From: Candidatus Competibacteraceae bacterium
GTDB taxonomy: Bacteria; Pseudomonadota; Gammaproteobacteria; Competibacterales; Competibacteraceae
Length of the DNA stretch: 24,875 nucleotides
Direction: 5' to 3'
Assembly (NCBI GenBank): GCA_007120095.1
Contig: SKOM01000230.1
Coordinates: forward strand, 1-24,875
Shown here: positions 1 through 7,167 of the stretch, piece after piece
How positions within the stretch are numbered: position 1 is the stretch's first letter
How the letters are laid out: each line of letters starts with the position of its first letter
Program-made: the position numbers and the translations under genes
The notes under the pieces: generated by a model
Databases searched by the model: none
Told to the model about the DNA's origin: nothing
What the model saw: the letters and a program-made list of their open reading frames with translations, nothing else

Positions 1-1183
1 GACTTAACGCACCTAAGGTGAACAAGCGCTGAACACCTTGCTCACGGGCCTGTTGCCCAGCCACAGCATGCAGAGCTTCAGCCTCTGCTCCCAATTCGGC
101 CATATCGCCTAAGACCAGCCAGTGCGGGCCGGGGTATTCCAGCAAAGCGGCCAGGCCGGCTTGCAGTGAGGCCGGGTTAGCATTGTAAGTATCATCCAGC
201 AGTGTACTGCCCTGCGACCCGGCATGGCGCTGCAAGCGTCCGGAAGCCGGTCGGGTACGCTGCAGACCCGTTTGAATCTGGGCCAAATCAATGCCTAATG
301 CATGGGCTGCAGCTGCCGCCGCCACAGCATTCAGATAATTATGCCGACCCGGCAACGGTAAGCTGAGCTCGACTGACTGATGCGCAATATGGAGGCGCAG
401 GCGCTGAGGCGACAGCACCTCCGCCCACACTTGAGCCGGTTGGTGCAGGCCGAAAGTCAGGCAGCGCCGCTGTGGATTGAGCGAACGCCAATAATCGGCG
501 TAAGGATCATCGGCATTGATCACAGCAACGCCATCCGCAGATAAGCCCTGGTAAATTTCGCCTTTGGCCTGAGCCACACCGTCCAGACTGCCGAACCCTT
601 CTAAATGAGCGGGACCGGCATTGGTAATTAAAGCAACCTGCGGTTGAACCATACGGGTCAATGCCGCAATTTCACCGCTATGATTGGCACCCATTTCAAT
701 AACGGCATAGTGCTGTTCACCAAGTCGGCTCAGGGTCAGCGGCACCCCGATATGGTTATTCAGATTGCCTTGAGTGGCCAATACCGTGGTGAATGGGTCA
801 GCGGCTAAAATAGCCGCCAACATTTCCTTAACCGTCGTCTTACCATTGCTGCCGGTCAAGGCGGCCACCCGGCCCGAGAAGCGCTGACGCCAGGCAGCGG
901 CCAGGCGGGCCAAAGCCCCCAAAGTGTCGGGCACGACAATCTGCGCTAATGCCAGCGGTTGGGGACGCATCACCAAGGCCGCTGCTGCGGCCTGCTGCCG
1001 GGCAGCCGGTAGAAAATCATGCCCATCAAAATTAGGGCCATGCAGGGCGACGAACAACGCCCCTGCAGGCAAATGACGGGTATCGGTACTGATTCCCTGA
1101 CACCCGCTCAACTCAGGCTGGGGAACATTATGGAGTTGGCCGCCCACAGACTGAGCGATTTGTGCCAGACTGAGCTTTAGCAT
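1..1183 (-). CDS. murF: MurF, UDP-MurNAc-tripeptide--D-Ala-D-Ala ligase (C-terminus cut by window edge)
   Basis: MurF adds the D-Ala-D-Ala dipeptide to UDP-MurNAc-tripeptide in the cytoplasm, the last soluble step of peptidoglycan precursor synthesis. Reading the minus strand from the ATG at 1183 gives an open frame of about 394 residues that never closes before base 1, so roughly the last 60 residues of a normal MurF lie outside. It begins MLKLSLAQIAQSVGG and contains the Mur-ligase P-loop GSNGKTT, the EMGANH motif, the NAGPAHLEGFGS segment and DDTYNANPAS, all characteristic of MurF. The start overlaps the murE stop by 7 bases (ATGCTAA), implying translational coupling. It is the last visible gene of the dcw operon that starts at mraZ. 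Confidence 0.95.
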   Translation of the reverse strand, partial: MLKLSLAQIAQSVGGQLHNVPQPELSGCQGISTDTRHLPAGALFVALHGPNFDGHDFLPAARQQAAAAALVMRPQPLALAQIVVPDTLGALARLAAAWRQRFSGRVAALTGSNGKTTVKEMLAAILAADPFTTVLATQGNLNNHIGVPLTLSRLGEQHYAVIEMGANHSGEIAALTRMVQPQVALITNAGPAHLEGFGSLDGVAQAKGEIYQGLSADGVAVINADDPYADYWRSLNPQRRCLTFGLHQPAQVWAEVLSPQRLRLHIAHQSVELSLPLPGRHNYLNAVAAAAAAHALGIDLAQIQTGLQRTRPASGRLQRHAGSQGSTLLDDTYNANPASLQAGLAALLEYPGPHWLVLGDMAELGAEAEALHAVAGQQAREQGVQRLFTLGALS

Positions 1184-2667
1184 GACCACCACTCCCGCAA
1201 AGCCGCTGCGGCGACCTCATAGTCACTGAATTCAAAGCGCTGATCACCAACGATCTGGTAGTCTTCATGCCCTTTACCGGCGATTAACACGGTGTCACCG
1301 GCACACGCTTGCCGCAGCGCCGCACGAATGGCCTGAGCACGGTCATTAATCACCCGATGCTTATTACCCTGCATTGCAGCGATGATCTGCCGGGTGATGG
1401 CACTGGCATTTTCCCACCGGGGATTGTCATCGGTTACCGTGACCTGATCGGCCCAGCGTTCAGCAATCAGCCCCATCAACGGGCGCTTACCGGGATCACG
1501 ATCCCCGCCACAACCCAACACGCAATGGATGGGGTGATGGCCATGGTCACGCAACGCCATGAGCACCTGCTCTAATGCTTGGGGGGTGTGGGCATAATCG
1601 ATCACCGCCAGCGGTCGGCCATCCCCACCTAGACGTTGCATGCGCCCCGGGGGTGCCTTCACCTGGGCCAGCCGGGCTAAGGCCTGCTCCAGCGGCCAAC
1701 CCAATGCCAACAGTGTCGCCAAGGCCGCAAGCAGATTGCTGACATTAAAGCGCCCGAGCAGGGGGCTGTTCAGCTCACCCCCGCCCTCCGGGGAACGGAT
1801 GCGCAAACGCAACCCATCCGGCAGAAGCTGCAACTCATGTCCCCAGACCCAGCGTTCACTCAGCATGGGAGGAACGGCGGCCTGACTGTAGCCGATGCAC
1901 TGCCGCCCTGAACGCTCAGCCAGTTCACGGCCAAAGTGATCATCAAGATTTAACACGGATTGACGGGGTTGTAACTCGGTGAACAAGCGCTGCTTGGCGG
2001 CCGCGTAAGCCGATGTATCAATATGATAATCGAGATGATCCCGACCTAAATTAGTCAATACCGCCACGCTGAATTCCAGGCCGTCCGCCCGCCCTTGTGC
2101 CAAAGCGTGTGAAGACACCTCCATGACCGCATGCTGCACACCACGATCCCGCAAACCGGCCAGCCACTGCCATAATGTCAGTGCGTCCGGGGTAGTGAGC
2201 TGGGTGGGCATAAGCTCTGCTTGCACACCATAGCCCAAGGTACCCAACACTCCGCAAGGCCGCTCGGGCTGGCTCAAGGCCTGGGCTAAATAATGGCAGG
2301 TCGACGTTTTGCCATCGGTACCAGTGATGCCGATCAAGGTCATGTGCTGACCAGGCTGGTTATAAAACCGCGCGGCGATAACGCCCAGTTTACGACTGAG
2401 TTCCGGCACCGCCAGCAATGGCAAACGGCTGTCCGGTATCTCCGTACAGGGTGGTTCCCAAACAATCGCCACCGCCCCAGCCCGTTCAGCAGCCGCGACA
2501 AAGTGCAAGCCGTGCTGGCGAATCCCCCGCAAGGCGATAAACAACTCACCGGGTTGCAGGCGACGGCTGTCACTGGCTAAACCGGTCACCGGCCGCTCAT
2601 CGGCCGGTGATACCGTGGCCAAACCGGCCAACAGTGTGCTTAATGTTGGCAAGCTCAGCATAGACAT
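1177..2667 (-). CDS. murE: MurE, UDP-MurNAc-dipeptide--meso-diaminopimelate ligase
   Basis: MurE adds the third stem-peptide residue to UDP-MurNAc-L-Ala-D-Glu. The protein has the N-terminal UDP-binding domain (SDSRRLQPGELFIA near residues 33-46), the ATP-binding loop GTDGKTS near 116-122, the EVSSHAL motif near 184-190, a lysine in AAKQRLF near 225 at the position that is carbamylated in Mur ligases, and DNPR near 414-417. DNPR is the family signature for meso-diaminopimelate rather than lysine, so a Gram-negative type peptidoglycan is expected. The length of about 496 residues is normal. I chose the ATG at 2667, which shares one base with the ftsI stop (TGATG). A GTG one codon upstream (2670) would give a 4-base overlap instead. 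Confidence 0.96.
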   Translation of the reverse strand: MSMLSLPTLSTLLAGLATVSPADERPVTGLASDSRRLQPGELFIALRGIRQHGLHFVAAAERAGAVAIVWEPPCTEIPDSRLPLLAVPELSRKLGVIAARFYNQPGQHMTLIGITGTDGKTSTCHYLAQALSQPERPCGVLGTLGYGVQAELMPTQLTTPDALTLWQWLAGLRDRGVQHAVMEVSSHALAQGRADGLEFSVAVLTNLGRDHLDYHIDTSAYAAAKQRLFTELQPRQSVLNLDDHFGRELAERSGRQCIGYSQAAVPPMLSERWVWGHELQLLPDGLRLRIRSPEGGGELNSPLLGRFNVSNLLAALATLLALGWPLEQALARLAQVKAPPGRMQRLGGDGRPLAVIDYAHTPQALEQVLMALRDHGHHPIHCVLGCGGDRDPGKRPLMGLIAERWADQVTVTDDNPRWENASAITRQIIAAMQGNKHRVINDRAQAIRAALRQACAGDTVLIAGKGHEDYQIVGDQRFEFSDYEVAAAALREWWSC

Positions 2668-4373
2668 CACCGGGCCGCCGTACTCACAGTGTCAGCGAAC
2701 CCATCCGGCAACACCCCCCGAATGCGCAGCGCCTCGCGCATGGTTGCGCGGAATACCGGTGCGGCAACCAGACCACCATAATAGTCATCGCCGCGGGGTT
2801 CATCGATGACAATGACCGCGACCATATCGGGTCGTGAGGCCGGTACCATGCCGGCAAACAACCCCATATAGCGACTTTTGTCATAAGCGCCATCAATGAC
2901 CTTATGCACCGTTCCGGTTTTGCCGGCCACTCGATAGCCAGGGACAACCGCACGAGTGGCTGTGCCTTGCGGGCCGGTAACGGTTTCCATCATCATACGC
3001 AGTTGACGCGCTGTCTTGGCTGACATCACCCGCCGGCCAGGGGCGGCCTCGATGGGTTTGAGCAGTGTGGCAGGGTGAAATACTCCGTCAGCGGCTAGTA
3101 CCGCATACGCCTGCGCCACTTGCAAGGCTGTGGTCGAAAGACCATAGCCGAAACTACGGGTCGCATATTCAAAACCCACCCAACGCCGATGATGATCCAG
3201 CACCCCTTGGCGTTCGCCGGGTAATTCAATACCGGTCAACACACCAAACCCCAGATCGCGGTACAGGTTCCACAATGACTCAGCAGGCACCATCTGCGCC
3301 AGTTTCACCACACCGATGTTACTGGAACGGGTGATGATTTCGGTCACACTGAGCGGGCCAAAATTACGGATATCGCGCACGGTACGCCGCCCGACCCGCA
3401 TCCAGCCTTGAGTATCAATGACGGTGGCCGGCTGCACTCTGCCGCTGTCCAAGGCGACGGCGACCGGAAAGGGTTTAACCAAAGAACCCGGCTCGAATAA
3501 ATCAGTGACCGCCCGGTTGCGCAACGGCTCGCCGCTACGCTGGCTCCAATCATTAGGGTTAGCACCCGGTTGATTGGCCATGGCCAAAATCTCGCCGGTA
3601 TGCGGATCGAGCACCACAATCGTCCCCCCCACAGCACGATGTTCCGCCACCGCCATTTTAAGGGCACGATACGCATAATATTGAATGCGTCGGTCAATGC
3701 TAAGCTGTAATATCTGACCGGGTTGTGGCTCCTGGCGAACGTCCAGTTCTTCGACCACCCGCCCACGTCGATCCTGCAATACCCGCTGGCTGCCCGGTAC
3801 ACCGCTGAGCTGTGGGTCGAATTGCAGTTCCAAACCTTCACGGCCCCGGTCATCGATGTCCGTAAAACCAATGAAATGCGCGCTGACTTCGGCATCGGGG
3901 TAGTAACGGCGGTATTCCCGCAGGTTATACACCCCACCGATGCCCAAATCGATGATGGTCTGCGCCTCAGTAGGCGGTAAATGCCGCTGCAGGTAAATGA
4001 ATCGGCGCTGCGAGGCGGCCTCAAGTCGAGCTGTCAGGCGGCCTGGATCTTGGCCTAAAGCGGCGGCCAGTTGCGGCAAGCGTTCTCGATTGCCGGCTTG
4101 CAACAATACCGTCGGATCGGCCCAGATCGAACCGACCGGCGAACTCACCGCCAGAGGCTCGCCATGCCGGTCAACAATCATGCCGCGATGTGCCGGAATG
4201 GTCAGCGTACGCACAGTGCGGGCATCGCCCTGACTGCGTAAGCGATCATGGTCGATCAACTGCAGATACACGGCTCGAGACAGCAAAATACCTGCACACA
4301 CTGTCAGTAAAACCAGCGTGAAGCGGCGTCGATTGCGGTACACCTGCTGAGCGCGATGGGAGGGCGGTGTCAT
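2667..4373 (-). CDS. ftsI: FtsI / PBP3, septal peptidoglycan D,D-transpeptidase
   Basis: FtsI crosslinks septal peptidoglycan in the periplasm as part of the divisome. The 568-residue protein has a short cytoplasmic N-terminus (RNRRRF), one membrane anchor at about residues 18-40, a PBP dimerisation domain (HRGMIVDRHGEPLA near 62-75) and a transpeptidase domain. All three active-site motifs are visible: SLVK at 297-300 with the nucleophilic serine, SSN at 350-352, and KTGT at 485-488. The length matches E. coli FtsI (588) closely. The ATG overlaps the ftsL stop by 4 bases (ATGA), and the stop overlaps the murE start, so it is embedded in a coupled operon with ftsL and murE. Confidence 0.97.
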   Translation of the reverse strand: MTPPSHRAQQVYRNRRRFTLVLLTVCAGILLSRAVYLQLIDHDRLRSQGDARTVRTLTIPAHRGMIVDRHGEPLAVSSPVGSIWADPTVLLQAGNRERLPQLAAALGQDPGRLTARLEAASQRRFIYLQRHLPPTEAQTIIDLGIGGVYNLREYRRYYPDAEVSAHFIGFTDIDDRGREGLELQFDPQLSGVPGSQRVLQDRRGRVVEELDVRQEPQPGQILQLSIDRRIQYYAYRALKMAVAEHRAVGGTIVVLDPHTGEILAMANQPGANPNDWSQRSGEPLRNRAVTDLFEPGSLVKPFPVAVALDSGRVQPATVIDTQGWMRVGRRTVRDIRNFGPLSVTEIITRSSNIGVVKLAQMVPAESLWNLYRDLGFGVLTGIELPGERQGVLDHHRRWVGFEYATRSFGYGLSTTALQVAQAYAVLAADGVFHPATLLKPIEAAPGRRVMSAKTARQLRMMMETVTGPQGTATRAVVPGYRVAGKTGTVHKVIDGAYDKSRYMGLFAGMVPASRPDMVAVIVIDEPRGDDYYGGLVAAPVFRATMREALRIRGVLPDGFADTVSTAAR

Positions 4374-4648
4374 GGGCGCAGATAAATGGTTTCAGCGGGT
4401 TCGGGAGTCGTCATGTGCAAGCGCTCACGAGCCACTTGATCGACAATGAATTTTGCAGTCACTGCGCTTTGTTCAAGCTGCATTTGCAACCATTCGACCT
4501 GTAGTTCTTCTTCCATCTGTTGCAACATTCTTATCTCACTGGTCACCAGGCGACTTTGCTGAGCGCTGTGAATCAGCGCCAGACCCGTGACCAAGACCGC
4601 CAGCACCAAGCTACCGAGCCCCCAGATATGTCGGTGTGCAGCTTTCAC
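4370..4648 (-). CDS. ftsL: FtsL, divisome membrane protein
   Basis: This is a 92-residue bitopic membrane protein. It has a short basic N-terminus (KAAHRH), one membrane segment at about residues 9-28 and a periplasmic heptad-like stretch at about 30-70 (LQQMEEELQVEWLQM) typical of the FtsL coiled coil that pairs with FtsB and recruits FtsI. Sequence conservation in FtsL is weak, so the call rests on size, topology and its fixed place between rsmH and ftsI. The start is GTG at 4648, overlapping the rsmH stop as GTGA; there is no internal ATG before the membrane segment, so GTG is the only sensible start. Confidence 0.92.
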   Translation of the reverse strand: MKAAHRHIWGLGSLVLAVLVTGLALIHSAQQSRLVTSEIRMLQQMEEELQVEWLQMQLEQSAVTAKFIVDQVARERLHMTTPEPAETIYLRP

Positions 4649-5586
4649 GGCAAGCGCTCCGCAACCCGCAATACTGCGCTGCGGGAGCGCGGATTGAGCC
4701 GGGATTCAGACGCCGCAGGCCGTTGAGGTTTGCCGATGACGCGCAAGCGAGTAGGTAGGGATTGAGCCGGAACAGGCAATTCCGGTGGCCAATCCGGGCC
4801 ACGCATTTCATGCCGGAAGAACCGTTTGACCAGACGATCTTCAAGGGAATGAAAACTGATCACCACCAGACGTCCACCGGGACGCAACACCGTTACGGCC
4901 TGACGCAAAACCGCTGCCAGCTCATCCAGTTCGCGATTGATGGCAATGCGAATGGCTTGAAAGCTTCGGGTTGCCGGATGTTGACCTGATTCGCGGGTCG
5001 GCACGACCCGTTCGATCAGCGAGGCCAGTTGCCGCGTGCGGGTGAACGGAGCCTGCTTGCGATCATGCACGATGGCGCGCGCGATCCGGCGATGGAAGCG
5101 TTCCTCACCGTAATCACGCAACACCGTCGCCAGTTCGGTTTCGTCCACGGTTGCAAGCCAATCAGCGGCACTTAAACCCGTAGTTGAATCCATACGCATA
5201 TCCAAAGGCCCATCGTTGCGAAAACTGAAACCGCGATTGGGATCGTCCAACTGCGGCGACGACACCCCAAGATCTAATAACACCCCATCCACTTTCGCCG
5301 TAGCAACATGGCGAGCTACCACTTCAGCCAGGTGACTGAACGGCGCACGGACAAACTGCATACGCGGTTCATCAGCAAAACGGCGCGCTGCACAGACTGC
5401 GGCTTCCGGGTCACGATCCAGGGCGATGACCCTCGCCGCTTCGCCTAACACGGCTAACAGTGCCGCCGTGTGACCACCACGGCCAAAAGTCGCATCCACA
5501 TAGCAGCCGTCTCCTGCCACAGCCAGCGCCGCGATCACCTCAGCACAGAGTACAGGTTGATGGGCTTGAGCAACTAACGGCGTCAT
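4645..5586 (-). CDS. rsmH: RsmH (MraW), 16S rRNA C1402 N4-methyltransferase
   Basis: RsmH methylates N4 of C1402 in the decoding centre of 16S rRNA using S-adenosylmethionine; its partner enzyme RsmI, for the 2'-O position of the same base, is encoded at 7164-8033. Family blocks are clear: HQPVL near the N-terminus, the SAM-binding segment DATFGRGGHT, DLGVSSPQLDDPNRGFSF, PLDMRMD, the RAIVHDRKQAPFTRT region and VISFHSLEDRLVKRFF. I chose the ATG at 5586 (313 residues), five bases after the mraZ stop. A TTG three codons upstream at 5595, overlapping the mraZ stop as TTGA, is an alternative. It sits second in the dcw operon as in most bacteria. Confidence 0.96.
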   Translation of the reverse strand: MTPLVAQAHQPVLCAEVIAALAVAGDGCYVDATFGRGGHTAALLAVLGEAARVIALDRDPEAAVCAARRFADEPRMQFVRAPFSHLAEVVARHVATAKVDGVLLDLGVSSPQLDDPNRGFSFRNDGPLDMRMDSTTGLSAADWLATVDETELATVLRDYGEERFHRRIARAIVHDRKQAPFTRTRQLASLIERVVPTRESGQHPATRSFQAIRIAINRELDELAAVLRQAVTVLRPGGRLVVISFHSLEDRLVKRFFRHEMRGPDWPPELPVPAQSLPTRLRVIGKPQRPAASESRLNPRSRSAVLRVAERLP

Positions 5587-5591
5587 CAGAG

Positions 5592-6041
5592 TCAAAATGC
5601 CAGGGTATTGACATCGGACTGTGGATCATCGCCGTCTTGAACACGAATCCACTCGTCACGCTGGCGATACCACAGCGCCTCATCCCAAATTTCGAATTTA
5701 TTTCCCTGACCCACCAAAACCACCCGCCGATCTAATCCGGCAAATTCGCGCAACGGCATCGGCAATAGCAAACGGCCATGGCTGTCCGGATGACATTCTT
5801 CAGCATGGCCGAGTAATAAGCGTTTCAATGATCGCGCCTTGCGGTTAGTGCTGGACAAGCACACCAGCCGCTGTTCGACCACTTCCCATTCCGGCAGTGG
5901 ATAGAGCAACAGGCAGTAGTCCGGGTCGATTGTTATCACCAGTTGATGGGCGCATACATCCTGAAGCTGAGATCGATAGCGCACCGGTATGGACATTCGC
6001 CCCTTGACATCCAGCGTTATTGGGCTAATCCCTCGGAACAC
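5592..6041 (-). CDS. mraZ: MraZ, transcriptional regulator of the dcw cluster
   Basis: MraZ is a ring-forming DNA-binding protein that represses its own operon by binding short repeats at the promoter. The 149-residue product is a canonical proteobacterial MraZ: it begins MFRG, has two SpoVT/AbrB-like halves with DVKGR at residues 11-15 and DSHGR at 86-90, and shares with E. coli MraZ the stretches LLLYPLPEWE, RLLLGHA and GNKFEIWDE. The start is GTG at 6041 (GTG-TTC-CGA-GGG), supported by a ribosome site AGGTGG at 6049-6054, seven bases upstream. It is the first gene of the operon, and four candidate binding boxes lie in its promoter and leader. A second, unlike MraZ gene lies at 6685-7167. 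Confidence 0.97.
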   Translation of the reverse strand: MFRGISPITLDVKGRMSIPVRYRSQLQDVCAHQLVITIDPDYCLLLYPLPEWEVVEQRLVCLSSTNRKARSLKRLLLGHAEECHPDSHGRLLLPMPLREFAGLDRRVVLVGQGNKFEIWDEALWYRQRDEWIRVQDGDDPQSDVNTLAF

Positions 6042-6062
6042 AGCTTTGCCACCTTTTTAACC

Positions 6063-6097
6063 ACCACCCTGTCCCACTTTTCACCACTTTATGCCAC
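6063..6097 (-). promoter_or_regulatory. MraZ-box operator: four GTGGN repeats at 10-bp spacing
   Basis: On the minus strand four pentamers, GTGGC, GTGGT, GTGGG and GTGGT, start at 6097, 6087, 6077 and 6067, each separated by exactly five bases. Known MraZ sites are tandem TGGG- or AAAGTGG-like repeats with about 10-bp periodicity just upstream of mraZ, so this fits an autorepression operator. The first box directly abuts the -10 element, so occupancy would block RNA polymerase. Another GTGG at 6049-6052 is out of phase and forms the mraZ ribosome-binding site. The repeats are seen directly; that MraZ binds them is inferred from the family. Confidence 0.85.
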
Positions 6098-6127
6098 ACT
6101 ATAGAAACAGGTATCCGCCACTGTCAA
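6098..6127 (-). promoter_or_regulatory. Sigma70-type promoter of the mraZ/dcw operon
   Basis: The minus strand has a perfect -35 hexamer TTGACA (6127-6122), an 18-base spacer and a -10 hexamer TATAGT (6103-6098). Transcription should start near 6091, giving a leader of about 50 bases before the mraZ GTG. The tandem MraZ boxes begin immediately after the -10. The surrounding AT-rich tract (about 6130-6200) could serve as an upstream element. Confidence 0.75.
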
Positions 6128-6162
6128 GCACAAAAATTAAGTGGGTGTTCTCTTTGGTTCTC

Positions 6163-6190
6163 AAAAAAACAAGTGTTTAATTATAACTTG
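6163..6190 (-). terminator. Possible weak intrinsic terminator after rnpB
   Basis: On the minus strand a 5-bp stem (CAAGT/ACTTG, 6170-6190, 11-base AT-rich loop) is followed by a run of seven T (6163-6169). It lies about 95 bases past the end of RNase P RNA and just before the mraZ promoter, a sensible place to end the rnpB transcript. The stem is short, so the call is tentative. Confidence 0.4.
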
Positions 6191-6284
6191 AGGTTGGGTT
6201 GAATGTTGAAAAGTCAGGTATTGATACTGCGGAACCGTGCAAACCAGCGACACATTGGAATGCGGGAGTGACAATGCCAAAATT

Positions 6285-6636
6285 GAAGAGTTGGCCGATA
6301 AGCCGGGTTCTGTCGTGGACAGCCATTCATCTGCGACGTTTGTCACCAAACGCCTGTAGCGACCTACCCGGGAGCCGTGCGGGCCGCACGTTAACACTCC
6401 CCTATTTGGTCTTGCTCCGGGTGGGGTTTACCCTGCCACGCGCAGTTGCCTGGCGCGCGGTGTGCTTTTACCACACCTTTTCACCCTTACCGCCGCAGTG
6501 GGTGACTGCGGGTAGGCGGTTTGTTTTCTGCGGCACTTTCCGTAGGCTTACGCCCCCCAGGCATTACCTGGCACCCTGCCCTATGGAGCCCGGACTTTCC
6601 TCCGTGAGTACACGGCGGCTGTCTGGCCAACTCTTC
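6285..6636 (-). ncRNA. rnpB: RNase P RNA (M1 RNA), catalytic RNA for tRNA 5' maturation
   Basis: This is the ribozyme subunit of RNase P, which removes 5' leaders from pre-tRNAs. The minus strand shows the conserved core: GAGGAAAGTCCGGGCTCC followed by ATAGGGCAGGGTGCCAGGTAA near the 5' end, AAGGGTGAAAAGGTG, then CGGAGCAAGACCAAATAGGG, and CCACGACAGAACCCGGCTTA near the 3' end. The ends form a perfect 12-bp P1 helix: GAAGAGTTGGCC (6636-6625) pairs with GGCCAACTCTTC (6296-6285). The length of about 352 nt compares with 377 in E. coli, consistent with a bacterial type A RNA; the mature 3' end may extend a few bases below 6285. It lies upstream of and parallel to mraZ, as I recall for Pseudomonas. 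An apparent plus-strand reading frame across it is meaningless. Confidence 0.97.
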
Positions 6637-6638
6637 AG

Positions 6639-6684
6639 CTATAGTCTGCACCTACCCGCACGCTAAGGCAAGCTTGCACGGATC
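6639..6684. promoter_or_regulatory. Short divergent control region between rnpB and the second mraZ gene
   Basis: Only 48 bases separate the 5' end of rnpB (minus) from the ATG at 6685 (plus). The gap holds a CTATAG palindrome (6639-6644) that could give a -10 in either direction (TATAGT on plus at 6640-6645; GACTAT or ACTATA on minus), a TTGCCT on minus (6671-6666) as a poor -35 for rnpB, GTGC-type repeats on minus, and a perfect palindrome GCAAGCTTGC at 6668-6677. A strong rnpB promoter is expected here, but the exact hexamers are uncertain. Any promoter for the plus-strand gene must overlap the rnpB promoter or lie inside rnpB. Confidence 0.45.
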
Positions 6685-7167
6685 ATGCTTAACTTACTCG
6701 GGGAATTTGAATGCCGGATTGACGCGAAGCAGCGTTTAACGCTGCCTGTCGGCTTGCTGCGCCAATTACCCTCTGCCGATCAAGGCCATCTGGTAATCAA
6801 TCGGGGGTTCGAACGCCATTTGGTCTTATACCCAATCAGCGAATGGCAAAAAATAAGTCAAGAAATTAATCAACTGAATTTATACCAGCGCCGCAATCGG
6901 GAATTTGCCCGCTATTTTTACCGCGGAGCCAGTGAGCTTAAACCTGACAGCCAGCAGCGTATTTTACTACCACGGCGCTTGTTACACTATGCTGAAATTC
7001 AAGACTGCGCTATTCTGTTTGCTTATGCCAATCGCATCGAGGTCTGGTCACCAGATCGATACACTACCCAACTGGGTGATGAACCGGAAGACTTCGCTGA
7101 ACTCGCCGAAACCATCATGGGGTATACCAACCAACCGGGCACAATACCCACAAACAACGACGGTTAA
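6685..7167 (+). CDS. Second MraZ-family protein, Bacteroidota-like (SpoVT/AbrB fold)
   Basis: This 160-residue protein is a full-length two-half MraZ homologue, but it is unlike the mraZ product 640 bases away. It starts MLNLLGEFECRIDAKQR, then has VINRGFERHLVLYP (about 37-50), NREFARYFYRGASEL (71-85), the second half-motif DSQQRILLP (88-96), FAYANRIEVW (112-121) and DEPEDFAELAETIMG (132-146). These blocks resemble MraZ of Bacteroidota as I remember them rather than the proteobacterial type. The conserved DxKGR glycine is Gln in both halves (Q16, Q91). The ATG at 6685 has only a weak ribosome site (ACGGA at 6678-6682). The stop shares TTAA with the stop of rsmI on the other strand. It probably binds DNA; its target is unknown. 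Confidence 0.85.
   Translation: MLNLLGEFECRIDAKQRLTLPVGLLRQLPSADQGHLVINRGFERHLVLYPISEWQKISQEINQLNLYQRRNREFARYFYRGASELKPDSQQRILLPRRLLHYAEIQDCAILFAYANRIEVWSPDRYTTQLGDEPEDFAELAETIMGYTNQPGTIPTNNDG

Noticed and set aside
3344..4024. A 226-residue minus-strand open frame inside ftsI
   Set aside because: It is an alternate frame of ftsI; the ftsI frame carries all three penicillin-binding motifs without interruption.
6061..6097. Possible CRISPR-like or satellite repeat
   Set aside because: The repeat unit is only five bases with five-base spacers at a promoter; it is an operator array, not CRISPR.
6199..6666. A 155-residue plus-strand open frame
   Set aside because: It lies antisense over RNase P RNA and its translation shows no protein family; the conserved RNA structure explains the sequence.
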